Assembly: GCA_002286715.1 (NCBI GenBank)
Contig: NSJX01000008.1
Span: forward strand, 273,630 to 337,629
DNA length: 64,000 bases
Direction of reading: 5' to 3'
Source: Dentipellis sp. KUC8613
Lineage: Eukaryota; Basidiomycota; Agaricomycetes; Russulales; Hericiaceae
Under the pieces are notes generated by a model, which saw only the letters and a program-made list of their open reading frames with translations, was not told the DNA's origin and ran no database searches. Every line of letters begins with the position of its first letter. Position 1 is the stretch's first letter. This document shows positions 36,590-48,281 of this stretch, one piece after another. A program made the position numbers and the translations under genes.

Positions 36590-37315
36590 GCGAACGAACA
36601 TCCCGTATGACGGGGACGTCAGACGTCCCTGCGGACCACGACTTCGGGTACTGTGTCCTGGAGTGGCCCCAAAAGCTGCTCCATGGAGTGGCTGCCCATG
36701 CCGTATGTGTTGGCGAACTCTACCGACCGGAGCCCGACGCCCGCGCCTTTGGAGTCGCGTAGCCCTCCCACCACACGACCCCACCCTCCAATGCAAGTTG
36801 GTGGTCAACCGAGAACTCTAGGAGGCCTTCAACGTCTTGCTCAATGGGCAAGGCCAGGAACTTGAAGTCACGCTGCCGCCCAGTCGATGATACTCCTGCA
36901 GGACCCCTTCCTGTAGGACCCCCTCTTCTGCTCATTGCGGACCCGGATCGAAACGGATGATCCTTCACAGCTTGGCCATGTCGAGAACTATGGACCTCCA
37001 TCGTCTGCAAACATGAGTCACCCGCCGAGTCGACTGGCAATAGTCGCAGTCCTCCGCAGGGATAGTCAGATAGTGGAAGATGTGTGAAAGAAGTTCTGGC
37101 GGTAGACGGTGCACCGGTGAGTCTAGAAGTGAGATGGAGGCGATGTCCACGGCATGATTGCTCACTCTTGTCAGGACTGGACAAGGCGTATCTATCGAAG
37201 CAGCTACAAGCTTCGATTCGGGAGTTGGATGCAAACGACGTACTGGTTCAAAAACGGCCGATGCAGTCGACCTTGGAAAGAACGATCTCCCGGCAGTGAT
37301 CATGGCAGTGAGCAT
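36590..37315 (-). pseudogene. degenerate F-box protein gene
   Basis: On the minus strand, a fragment encodes SPVHRLPPELLSHIFHYLTI and RRVTHVCRRWRSIVLDMAKL, a clear F-box start, and then meets a stop near 36965. Further down, in other frames, residues such as KGAGVGLRSVEFANTYGM and HSMEQLLGPLQDTVPEVVV look like the C-terminal RNI-like end of such proteins. The middle is short and holds several stops in every frame. This fits a deleted, frame-shifted copy of the kind of F-box gene common in Agaricomycetes. It is not closely similar to the pair at 10022 and 19289. Confidence 0.55.
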
Positions 37316-38107
37316 TCACATACTTACTGTTACCATTCTTATACCTCCACGATGATGCAGTGCATGCAACGATACGGATGAACTAGACCGCCTGCAACCT
37401 GCAGGTTCAAGTTGGCAGGAGGAGGACTCGGACGCCTCGCGAGGCTGGACTCTGCCGTGTTCGGACCGAGCGGCCCGTTCCCCGGATTCCCCGGCTGCCC
37501 TTCGACATGTTTACGCACCGTTCCATGAGTCAGCAATACTACAGGCTCTCCCTTGAATCTGACGACCAAGTGGCAACTCCTCCAACCAACAGCGAGCCAG
37601 AAATTTAGCACACCATGCACCAGGGTTTTCTTGGCCCTTCGAACGCCAATCAACAAAATCCAGCGAACCGGTCGACGGCGTCACGAAGACGAGAAGGCCA
37701 GAAGTTGCATCCCCAGCGAAATGAAAGACGAATCAATAGAACGCCTGTCCCGACTTATCACCCTTCCCAACACGATTCGCAAGCTGGACCGCCCAGGCCT
37801 CTGGATCGCATGCGCTTGCTCGCGCCCATACGACGGCGAGCCGAAGCCCGGAACTGAGAGCTGGAGGGAGAGCTAGAGGCAATATCTCGGATACCACGGG
37901 CAGCCATCCACAGCTGATACACAACACACAACTAGACTAATAAGTGGCTGTAAGTATAATCGTCATGCCTCCGCGGACAGTGCAACGCAACGCAGGAGGC
38001 CGCAAACCAAGAAACGCGCGTCACGGAGGTCCCGCCGTGCACGCACCATGTACAACACAGGCATTCCCAAAATCCACACTACGGAGCTCGGGGTATCGGA
38101 ATCAAAC
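37316..38107. other. intergenic stretch
   Basis: Only short frames without domain signals. It may include further debris of the F-box pseudogene, which I could not prove. Confidence 0.35.
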
Positions 38108-40334
38108 TCAAAGCGCATGCGGATCCGCCTTCATGTCGACCTCGGACAGGGCGTCGTTGGACGACGTCTGGAGCATGCGGGGACCGTCAGGTCATGCGGG
38201 GGGAGAAGGAGACGGGAAGCGCACGTGAGGATCCGTGGCGAACTCCTGCGTGGTGTCGATCTTGATCGAGATGTTCTGCGTGCGCGTGTGCTAGTAAAGG
38301 GCGTGCATGTGTGAGTGAGGAGCAAAACGGGGGAGAGGAGACGAGGGGGTGCTTACGCCGCCGATGGTGGTGAGCGCGCCGTTTCTGCCGAGGGCCATGT
38401 CCGAGCCGGTGTGTCCGCCCGAGGTGCTGGCTTCGGCGCGGAGCTTTTTGCGGGTGTTGAGCGTCGCGACGAGGGAGTTCGAGTACACTGGTGAGAAAAT
38501 TTAGCAATGGAAATCCGGCCAGAGGGGGAGCATGCTTACAGCGGCCCATGCTGAAGAAGAAGACCATGTACACAAAGTTGTTGGGCATCGAAGCGACCTG
38601 GAGCGTCGCCTTCAGCGACATGCATACGAAGAGATGGGAGGCCTCCAGACGTACAGTTACAAGAGCAATGAGGGCATCGAGACTGTCAGGGTAAATGTCT
38701 TGAGAAAATGTTAGACCGTAAGATACAAAAGGAATACCTAGTGACGAAGCCAGTATTGATGGTATAGATTATCTACGAGCAGGCCACATTAGCCTCTACT
38801 CCGAGATAATGGGCAAAGGTCACTTACGAGCTTGTTAATCAGCGAGTCGGACCTAGTAAAGGTAAATAATCGTGAGCACAGCGCGCCGTGGGAGAGGACC
38901 TCGAGCGTACTTTCTAAAGGTCGTCCGCGATCTGTGCAACAGTATACAAAGTGTCGTGGCAATGGCGACGTTCGCGGCTAGAGTCACAATGCTGAGAGCA
39001 AGAGTCCAGTGCTATGGCGGAGACAGAGATTAGGGGCGAAATTGGCCGTGCTGGGACGGGCACTTACGCGTAGGCCATCGAGCTCCGAGAACGTATCTGT
39101 ACGTATCCTATAGGTTTACGTTGGTCTGTGTTCCGATAGTGTGAAGGAGGGAATATACACGCACGCTTTCACTGCGTAAACTGAGCAGGCGCATGTCAGT
39201 GAAAGAGCCTCGGCGGAAACTTGGAGAGTACTGACTGATGGTGACCACTAGTCACGAAAAGAAAAAAAGCAGGAACTCGTCAGTCTGGCGTAGAGTCAAA
39301 GCCTTCACAAGGACGAACCGAGCTGCCCGATCGCAAAAGCGCCCTGTAATGTATTGTTAGCTGGCTGAGGCAGAATTACGGTGGAGTAGCAGTACTTACG
39401 GCAGGGGCTGCCAACATTATTTTCTGGTTGCTTACTGTATGGCACGCTCGGTAAACCAGAAGACGAGAGTGCAAGGGAAGACGCACGATGGTATATCCTC
39501 AGAGTGAAGAATCTTGAAGGGATGAGCATGCAGTACAATGAGCCTCGTCGATTTTTACTTACCCTTGTACAAGGATTGCAGCGAGGCCCTGAAGTGCGTT
39601 CAGTGTCAGTCAAATAAAAGTAAAGAGGTAGACACAAGACTTACATGGAAGATGATCTCCACCTATTCCGCCCAGTTGGGATTAGTATAGTGTGCTCGTC
39701 GACAGGTACCAAGTACTCACAGTAGCACTCCTAAGGTGGGTGAAATAAATGTAAGCAAAGGAAAGAGCGTCTAATTGAAGAAAAACATACCAGATAAGTT
39801 GTTCTAGGAACGTCGGGTTCGCGTAGTTCGTAACAGTGTAGCTATAGACTGCGATACGGTCAGATATGGTTCGGACAGGCGTCCTAGCTTCCGCACCTGC
39901 ATGGGAAATGAGGACTTGGTGTGTAGTCTCGCATAACCACACAAGCCCGACCTAGAAACAAGGCACAGTAATCAGTACTCCACGGAGAAGTCAAATAGGA
40001 TGGCAGCGTACCAATATCCGAGTGGATAGCGGGTCGCGATTGTAGTAACGGAAATACGACCACGACTGGAGACTCAGAACTACGGAAGGGTGGTCAGCCT
40101 GTGCAGTCATCGTGCGCGTCACCCGGACGTACCTCCATACAAACTACGAGACGAACGTCGTCAGTACACCCTCATGAACTCCAAAGGCCCAACGATCGTA
40201 CGCACGCTGCACTGATGAAAACTCCAAGAAGCGCTGCGCCCAGCCTAGCAGAACCTCATCAGGCCCGATATCCCAGAAGACAGTAACTTCGCCACGTACG
40301 TCGAGTCGAGTTCCGGCGTGGCAGCCGCGGACAT
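38108..40334 (-). CDS. multi-pass membrane protein, DUF6534-like (copy 2)
   Basis: It starts MSAAATPELDST at 40334 and continues after a short intron with LGAALLGVFISAA, LYG and SLQSWSYFRYYNRDPLSTR, the same N-terminal block as copy 1. Later exons give VWLCETTHQVLISHAG, NYANPTFLEQLIW, VYSNSLVATLNTRKKLR and a C-terminal exon ISIKIDTTQEFATDPH spliced to a last exon ending KADPHAL at 38108. Copy 1 ends DPQSFHEAL, so the C-terminal D-P-x-x-A-L-like tail is shared. It has many tiny exons, which I did not all delimit. It is a predicted seven-segment membrane protein of unknown role. The pair probably arose by local duplication, with the P450 and F-box pseudogene now in between. Confidence 0.78.
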
Positions 40335-41289
40335 GATGTAAAAGAGAGCTTGCAAGGAACGAGATGGAGGCACAGAAACCGAGAAGGAGAAGGGGGGAGT
40401 CTAAGCGTGAATGGAATGGGGGGAGTACAAGTTCACAACGAGGGGGAGGTGAATGGCATCCGGGGGCGTGAAATGGAAGGGGCCCGGCTTCTATGAGGCG
40501 TGAAGCAGGGTGGATGGACGACCGCTCGAGCAGTGGCGCCGGCGCGGCTGGGCTGCAGGCGCCGGGACGGAAGTTTTTCACGGAGATGAATCTCGTTTAG
40601 ACAGCCTCTTTGTCCTCATCCAGTAAGGCGCGATACCAGAGATCTTTCTTTTCCCGGGTGGAGACAAATTCCCTGAGCACCGTTGTCACATGTGCCCGAA
40701 CGCCGACTCGGAGAGAGATGGTAACCGCGCCAGGTCGCTCGAGCTCGACGACATTGCGGTCCTTGGGTGTGGAGGGCAGTCGCGGCGACGGAGACGGAGG
40801 TCAAACAAGCTATTCGCTTTGTGACGTAGTTCTCGGAGATGTCAATTCAATTCACACTTCGCGGACTCGATGGAGAAGTGAATTTACGTTGATCAGTCGC
40901 GTCCGATATCCGGTGCACGTCGTCAGCAAGACATCATTGCACCATCACGGCAGCACATCAGGCCCGATAGCGAGGGTCGGGTTGGGGGATCGCCAGGAAG
41001 ATATGATGGGCTGCAGCCGCGTGCCTGCACCTGTAACTACGACGGACCTGGCGTGATATATCGCATGATGGCCCTTCAACTGAGCGTTGTGGCCAAGGCG
41101 GGTCGCGTAGTTCCAGGCCTTTTGAAGCTATGCACAAGCCGTGGAGTATCAAAGCAGATATTAGTGATGATAAGATAGGTCAAAGGTGAGTACAGATAGC
41201 AGTAGGACGACAGCAAGTAAACAAGGATGAGTACAAAAGAGCAGATTAGAATAACGTTATACTTCTCGAGGTGATCACCTCTTTCCGGC
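40335..41289. other. intergenic stretch
   Basis: No gene is recognised. A 149-codon plus-strand frame at 40610-41056 has no domain and composition unlike the neighbouring genes. Confidence 0.4.
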
Positions 41290-44200
41290 CTAAGATGTAT
41301 TGTCGGCCACAGCAGGATCCGCTGCGTGACCCTCTGCCTCCTCTACCGTCTCTATATCGGCCATCGCTCGTCTACAAACATCATGGTTAGGACGAAACAC
41401 CAGAGCATAGAGACCCATTCACATACGAATATGACTCCAGGCACTCAGCATGCATTTTTTCGGTCTTGAACGGCTGCTTCTCAGCATCCTGTAGTTCTTC
41501 GTCGAGAGCTGGAGCCATAGTGAGAAGGGGAGATGCCATTACATGGGGTCTCAAGCTTACCCTTGTCTTCGCCAAGCATCTTCAGCTTGTCGACATCCAG
41601 CCACAACCTGAGGGCGCAGCAAACTATCAGCATGAGCATAGGAGCATTACTGCCGCTACTGACCAGTGGTCGCCCTTGTCAAAGAAGCGCACTAGGTGCT
41701 GCGGGCCGAACTTGACCTTTGAAGCGGGCAACCGTTTCCCCAAGATAATGGGTGGGACGTCGGGGTGGTCTTCTTCGAAAACGACAGCGGGCCACCATGG
41801 GTACGATGCTGCAAAGAAATGAATGATGAGAAATGGTGTATGAAAAAGTGCGCGCGACGTACGTGATTTTGCCCACACTACACCGTGCGTGCACATTCCA
41901 CATTGTCAGCACCAGCCTATGAGTCGTGCATGGAAGCAGATGCACGCACCAAGTGTCCCGCCAGGCAGCATCTCGCCCGGTTTCAACGTGAGCTCGCCAC
42001 CCACCGGGGTGGCCTCACGCACTTGCTTCCCTCTACGCCATTTCTTCCCTTTCCCGTTCTTGCGCAGATTCCACCCACGCGTGCGCGGTATCTGTTCTTC
42101 GGCCTCCTCCTCCTGCTCGCCCTCTTCCCTCGCCCTGCCCTTGCCCTTACCCTTATCCACTGCCAATGCTTGTGCATCCACATCGCCTTCCTCCTCATCA
42201 CTCTCAACCCCACTCAAGGCACTCAACTCCGATCCGTCCTCATCCAAAATCATCGCCGACGGGCCCGGTTCAGGCAGCTTCGGACTGGCCGGCCGTGGCA
42301 CCTCCTGCTGCACCGACTTCTTATTCCTCGACAGCGACCTCGCCGAGGAGACGGGTTTGGATTTCGATCTGGATTTCGGCTTCGAACTGCCACTGGACGG
42401 GCCCGCCTCAGGGGGCGCGTTGCCCATGCTCGCGCGGAGGCTCTTCTTGCGCATCGCCTTCGCGCGGCGCGTCGCGGGCGTGTCGAGCTCCTCGATGACG
42501 AGCTCGCCGTCCGGCTGCTGCACGATCTTCTCGTTCGGCTCGAGCACCAGGGTTGGGAGGACGACGGTGGGCGTGCTCATGGGCGAGGGCGGTGTGGAGA
42601 GGCTGCTGGAGGGTGCGGTCGGCTCGATGGGCGAGGGGGCGGGCGGTTCGACTGAGGGCACAGGCGGTTCAATGGGTGAGGGCGCCGGTGGTTCGACGGG
42701 TAAGGCCGTGGGTGGTTCGACGGGTGGGGCCGTTCGAGGTTCAATAGGCGAAGCTGTAGATGGCTCAACGGGTGAAGGAGCGGGTGGTTCGACAGGTGAG
42801 GGTGTGGGTGGCTCGACAGTTGAGGACGCAGGTGGTTCAACGGCTGGCCCAAGTAGAGGAGCCGTGTCTATGATCATAGTCGCGTCCGTATCAGCTGCAG
42901 CTTGATCCTCCTCAGCCTGCATCGGTGGAGGCGTCTCTGTCGAGGTGCCCGCAGCGGTCGCTTCAATTTCGACAGCCTTCTCCGCATCTTTCGCACCGAC
43001 GGCTTCCGTTTCTTGCACAGCTGAAGAAGGCTCCCTGACTTCCTCTGGAGCGGTTTCAGTCGCGTCTTCGTGGGGTTTCTCAGGAAGGGGTTCAGATTCA
43101 GGTACAGCAGCAGGAGAGGGAGGCCTGGTTTGTTCCTCAACCCGCGGCGCCTCCGACGCAGGTCCTTCGTCGGGACAATCCAGCACGGCGTCAGCTTCCC
43201 CAGCAGGCTGGGCAACATCTTCCCTTGTAGCATCGGCAGCCCCAGAGAACTCCGCCGCCTCTTCCATGTTGGCATCTGCCGCGCCGGAAGGCTCGCCCAC
43301 TTCTTCTGTAGCGGCACGCGAAGTAACGGGAGGGTCCGCGACATCTTGCATCTCGACATCGACATCGACGTCTGGGGCTGGGACATGTCCGGCGGCAGGT
43401 TCGCCAGTAGATGCGGCTTCCAGGGCAGGGGCGGTCTCCGCAACGTCCGGCAACGCCTGATGTTCAGTCGCCGGGGTTTCATGCGCCTCTGAAGGCTGCG
43501 AACGGGCGCTTGTGCTTGCACCTGCACCTGAGAAAAAAATGAACACAGTCAAAAACATCCTGAGGCAGACCAGACGGCTGGAACTCACCAGTCCTGCGCC
43601 GCTTGGACGGCTGCGGGGGCGGCAGCTCTCCGCGCACCGGGCCCTCCCTGCCTCCGCGCTTCGTGCCCGGCTTGAGCACCCAGCCCTGCTCGAACATCTT
43701 GAACGACTGCTGCCCGTCGATGTTCTCGACGACCTCGGCCGGCGGCGGGTGCTTGGGCTTGGCCCGCGTCTTCCCTTTCTCCACGGTCGCCGCGGGGGCC
43801 TCGCCCGGCACCGGGACAGGCACGGGCGCGGGCGCGCTCGGCCCGGCAACGGCGCTCGCGCTCGCTTCGGCCGCCGCGAGCGCGCGGCGGGTGCGCGGCG
43901 GCGCGCGGAAGCCGGCGGACGCGTCGAGCTGCTGTTGCTGCTGCGCCTTGCGCGCGCGTTTGCCTTTGGGCTGGGGAGGGGGCTTGGGCTTGAGCTTCCC
44001 GATCTCGTATGCGAAGATGGAGGTGAGGACGTCGTTGTCCCCGAGGATGTACTCTGACTCGTTCTTGATGGCCTCCGAGACGAGAAGCTCGAGCTGCGCG
44101 AGCGGGGGCTCGAGGTCGCCGATGGGCCCTGGGATGTATGTGGGTGGAGGCGGGTTTTCTTCTGCGGTGGCGGGGATGTTGCTGGTGCTGGCGACTCCAT

Positions 44201-46544
44201 TCTCTTCGACGTCCATAGGCTCCTCTTGCGGTGACGGGGGCTTCGCCACCTCCAGGGGCGCGGAGGTCTTCAGCGTGTCCAGTTGTTTGAAGTACACATC
44301 GAGGTTCCCCTTGATTCTGCGTGCTGTCTTGTACCAAAGGGTGTCCGCCGCGTTGTATAGCATTGCATTGTCCAGTACCAGGAGTATGTCATCTTTCAGC
44401 GCCTGCACATCCCAGTATTCGTGCCGGTCCAGCTTCGCCTCGATTGTATCCCAGCACATCGGATGCTTGATGACCTCGTAATAATCCTCAGCCAACGACT
44501 TTGACACCGGGTGCGCAAAAAACTCGTTGTGGTCTTGTCTGCACATGGTGCGTCAGGGTAACGTCAAGGAATAAGAGGGGAGTAGCATACGCAGCGATTT
44601 TGTTGAATATCTCCCGCAGGCCAGTCTCTGACGGGAACACGACTGTCCGGACTAGATTTCGTATCACCTCCATACGTGCCCTCTTGTCCTTCTCGCGCTT
44701 CCGGCAGAGCTCTGCCAGCATGCGCACAGTCTCGAGGTCCCGGCGCACGCGCACCATGAGTTCCAGCTTCGTCAGCTTGTCCTCTTCCGTCTGCTCACGG
44801 GCTTGCATACCCGTCACCGTCCACGGCTCAAGGTGCAGGCGCTTCAGCAAAGGTGCGCCACGGCGCGCCTCGCGCTTCAGACTCCAATATCGGGAGCACA
44901 GCTCGACGAATTCGGGACGCTTGCGCATGTGGACCCGCTCGACGTATTGCAATACGCGACCGAGGATAAGCGCGGGGACGATTGGTGGGCCGGGCTTGTA
45001 TGTCTTTGCGTACGCCCGTGCGGATTTGGAGGACTTTGCGTTGGCACCCGCACCTGGGTGCGTATGGTGATGTGGGCGCGCGGCAGCGGTAGACCCGTCT
45101 GACTCTGCCTCAGAGCCCGATGCTTCAGACGGTGCATTTTCGGCTTCGAGTTCCAGTGCGCGCCGTCGAACCTCCGCTTGCTCTTTCTGGGACCGACGGG
45201 AAAATCGCCTCAGAATATGCATACCGATTGGACACAAGAGAGCGGGCTTACAGGAAGATGCTTTTCGCAGAAGCATTGGAGCGTCGGGGCTTCGGCGCCC
45301 GTTGCGGCTTTCATGGGCATAAGAAAATGGGCTGCCCGACCGCACGTTGGATGAAACGAGGTGGCGCATGTTGCCTTGCTACATTGTATACACGCGCCAT
45401 CGCGTTCACCGCAGACTGTACAGCGCTACATAACCGAGAGGGTAAGAATGGCGAGGCGTATACATCGAGAAGGGGGATGTTTCTAGATGAACGTACAAGC
45501 TTCCATCGTTGCTTTGATATTTTCTCGATGCCGATGACTGGTTCCATCAAAACCTCGTTTGCCACGCGTGTTTCTGGCACCCATATCGCGCAAAGAAGGT
45601 GAACCCATTCGCCGTTGTTAGTTTGCTTGAAAGCCCCGCCCTCAACAGGACATAGTTTGCAAGACTGACAAAGGGTGGTGTACCATGAACAAATGACACT
45701 AGACTCGGAGAGCTGGGACCCTACGCACCACTGGATTCTCGGGGGAGACAGTGCACTTTCTGCAGAGCCACTGGCCCTCAGGAATATAAGGAACGCCATA
45801 GCAATCTATGGGGCACGGTTTGTCAGGAGAAGTGACCCCGAAGAGAAGCAGGACGTACCCTGATGTACAGCAAGGTTGCACCCATCACAGAATACAATAG
45901 CATTGGTATTCTCTCCTTCTGCATCATCACAAATGTTGCATGTTGAATCCTCAGAGGGAAGTGCTAGGTCCGGCTTCGGGATGTTCTTCGTCTATGGGCC
46001 CACTTTGAGTACTAGCAGATGCTTTCAGAGATATAGACACGTACGAGGTCGAACCATTCCTTCTCCAGTCTGTCCATCACGATCTCGAATGCTTCATAGG
46101 AGACTTTATCGGAGCCCTGAGCCTTCCGTTCGACGTTAAGAGCATCGACCCATTCCTGGTCTGTAGATCACGTTAACCGCTAATATATGCGCCCGCACAT
46201 CACGTTATCCAACCTTGTTCATCCATGTCGTACTCCACCTGCTTCGCAAGGTCACTTTCGAGAGGTTCTGCGTGTCCTGTCCAGTTAGCGTTCAGACGCG
46301 CATGGAATCGGCGCACGTACCGATGTAGCGAATGTAATGGTTCTGTGGTCGTACAAAGTCCGCGAAATCGTTATCTGTGAGCAGGCCATGAGGTCATTCG
46401 ATCAAATTAGGTGTGGTGGAATCACTTACAGCCGTAAGAGCGTGTCGGGGCATCGCGAACGAGCGTACGCTGCTCCGAAATGTCATCCGCGACCACAGTG
46501 AAAGAGACTGTAGGAATCGGCGCTGGCGAATGATGTCGAGCCAT
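41290..46544 (-). CDS. NTO1: NTO1/BRPF-like chromatin reader (EPL-like, PHD-zinc knuckle-PHD, bromodomain, PWWP)
   Basis: Start [15 protein letters not shown] at 46544; the spliced product then has an EPL1-like segment ([33 protein letters not shown]). PHD1 reads [21 protein letters not shown] with NLAVHQ and [18 protein letters not shown]. The knuckle [13 protein letters not shown] and [13 protein letters not shown] leads to PHD2 ([35 protein letters not shown]). A bromodomain follows ([52 protein letters not shown]). After a ~700-residue acidic, Pro-rich linker, a PWWP domain appears ([29 protein letters not shown]). The stop is at 41290. Nto1/BRPF proteins scaffold MYST acetyltransferases (NuA3 in yeast) and read H3 tails and H3K36me3. 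The PWWP is carried in animal BRPFs but is on the separate Pdp3 subunit in budding yeast, so this fungus keeps the fused form. Confidence 0.93.
42610..42850 (-). repeat. 24-bp coding minisatellite (about ten units of eight residues) in NTO1 linker
   Basis: The encoded linker has about ten units of consensus VEPPAPSP (variants [24 protein letters not shown], one unit of seven residues). The DNA units are about 24 bp and diverged by substitutions. They lie between the bromodomain and the PWWP domain. Length polymorphism between strains is expected. Confidence 0.8.
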
Positions 46545-46778
46545 GATAGTCGAGTAGAGGTCGGTGGTCGCAGACGACGGCAGCAAGTCTCGTCGCTGTT
46601 GAGCGCGACTACCGAGGCGTCGAGAGACCGCCGAGCTCGATGACCGAGGCGACAGTGCGCGGCGGCGAGCATACTGTCACATAGTGACGTAACGCGTCGG
46701 TCACGGTCTGCTGTCACTCTCGCGCTCTCACCGCGACTCGTCCATTCGTTGTTGCCATCATCCCCGCCGTAACCAACA
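46545..46778. promoter_or_regulatory. bidirectional promoter of NTO1 and RNase H2 subunit C
   Basis: Only 234 bp separates the two divergent start codons. No TATA element stands out, as expected for housekeeping chromatin and DNA-repair genes. Confidence 0.5.
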
Positions 46779-47587
46779 ATGTCTGCCCCTAACATTACCA
46801 TCGAGCCTCCAAAGTCCGCCTTGGAGCTGAAGGAACCACATCTTATGCCCTTTCATATCGATCATACTGGACCTGCGCCCGTCAGCACCTACTTCCGCAT
46901 CAAGCCCGCAACGTCTTCCTCCCCAGAGCCTCCCCAACTTCCAACACCACCAACTCTCACATCACAAGGCTCCATATCCTCCGATAAGGAAAACGCTGCT
47001 GTAGAAGTAGATGGAACAGAAGAGCCACAGTCCCAACAAACCGCGTCTACTTCAACGACTCCTCCAGCCCCAATACCTGAAGCTGCAGTGGTGGAGACAC
47101 CCCCGGAAGTGGCCTCTTCCGAGCCTTCCAATGATTTGCCACGCTTTGTATCCGCCTTTCGTGGACGAACCGTTCACGGACTCAGTGTCGCGCTTCCAGC
47201 AGGGTACGGCGGCGTCATCCTCCAGGGTGACGCGGAGACATCCCATCACGGAAAGCCGGACGCGACAGAAGCTTCGAAGACCACGCGGAAGGGAAAGGAG
47301 CGCCGCTCGACGCGTAGCAAACCTACCGCCGCCGAAGAAGACGAGAATGCGGACATGGAGGTCGACGAAGACGACGCGCCGCGGACGCGTGCGTTGCGTC
47401 CGACCGCGCGGTTCGACAGCTTCATGCTGTGGAATCCGGATATCCCGCCAGACCTGGGCCAGGATACCTACGTGCGAAGCATGACGGAGTGGATAACGCT
47501 GGCTTCCGAGGTGCGTCTTCTTCCCGCTTTACTCGTCGCTGTAATTTCCTTAACTGTCGTCAACAGATTCATCGCATAGAAAGTTGA
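46779..47587 (+). CDS. RNH203: ribonuclease H2 non-catalytic subunit C (Rnh203/RNASEH2C family)
   Basis: Two exons (46779-47510, 47567-47587) give 250 aa. The family hallmarks are present in order: LMPFHIDHTGPAPVSTYFR near the N-terminus, FVSAFRGRTVHGLSVALPAGYGGVIL in the middle, and FDSFMLWNPDIPPD then YVRSMTEWITLASE at the C-terminus; the second exon adds only IHRIES. Between them are low-complexity insertions, a Ser/Pro-rich segment at residues 45-115 and a basic-then-acidic segment around 175-205. The subunit pairs with RNase H2 subunit B to stabilise the catalytic subunit A, which removes ribonucleotides from DNA in the nucleus. The family evolves fast, so recognition rests on these motifs. 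Confidence 0.88.
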
Positions 47588-48281
47588 TGCTTCTTGAGGC
47601 GTGATCTCATTCACTGACTGTTGGATCGAGTCCCAAAGCAGGTACGATAAATTCAGCAATGCTAGAACAACAGGAACAGTAACAAACAGCGTATGCAGTA
47701 CCGATAGAGGCACCGCGACGAGGAGATGGGTGGTATAATAAGACGGGGGTATAAGTACGCGAGAACGAGAAGGTATGGAAAGTGAGTAACTTTACAAACG
47801 ATAACAAGCGACGATGCACCTTGCGCGGTACGCAGTGCCAGCCAGGATCGACGATGCATCTTGCCCACCGCACAGTGCCAGCCAGAAATGACGATGCACC
47901 TTGTGCGGCACGCAGTGCCAGCCGAAAGCGAGAACATGACAGCAACAGAAACGAGGACAGATCAGAGACGATAGCGGAGCGAGAGAAAACAATGCAAGAG
48001 CAAAAGATGGAAAGGTGATAACGAAATGAAGCGGAGCTGTAATCCGCCAATACTTATGCTCGGTCGAGCATTCGTATGCGTCGCATCTCTGCGCGCAAAC
48101 GACCCCGTAGCCCTATCGGGCTTCTTCAACGCCCGTCTTGGCGTGCTGTGTGCGCTGCGCATTTCCATATGCGCCCCCATGAACCTCCCGACCCTTGCTG
48201 TGGGGCTGGCTTTCGTGGTACGTCCTCTACTCGCGCGCCGCGTTGCTGATCGATAGACAGATAGCGGTCTGCGCGGCCAGC
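47588..48281. other. intergenic stretch between convergent genes, containing repeat array A
   Basis: Apart from the repeat array, the plus strand is purine-rich (GA/CA-rich) around 47930-48020. No additional gene is supported. Confidence 0.4.
47810..47923. repeat. short structured repeat, array A: three 34-nt copies at an exact 40-nt period
   Basis: Copies start at 47810, 47850 and 47890 and each runs 34 nt, with six unrelated nt between. On the plus strand each begins GACGATGCAYCTTG and ends CAGTGCCAGCC, with a variable centre. Read on the minus strand, copy 1 folds as GCAC-TGCG-loop-CGCA-AG-GTGC; copies 2 and 3 keep parts of the stems. The array lies between the 3' ends of the convergent RNH203 gene and the proline-rich gene at 48282. 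The same unit recurs at 51038-51240. Confidence 0.85.

Noticed and set aside
40610..41056. 149-codon plus-strand frame
   Set aside because: No domain, no splice partners and composition unlike neighbouring genes.
43603..44481. 292-codon plus-strand frame
   Set aside because: Antisense to the bromodomain exon of NTO1.
47810..47923. CRISPR-like appearance of three regularly spaced repeats
   Set aside because: The genome is eukaryotic, the gaps are only six nt, and the units vary in their centres; it is a tandem repeat with hairpin potential.
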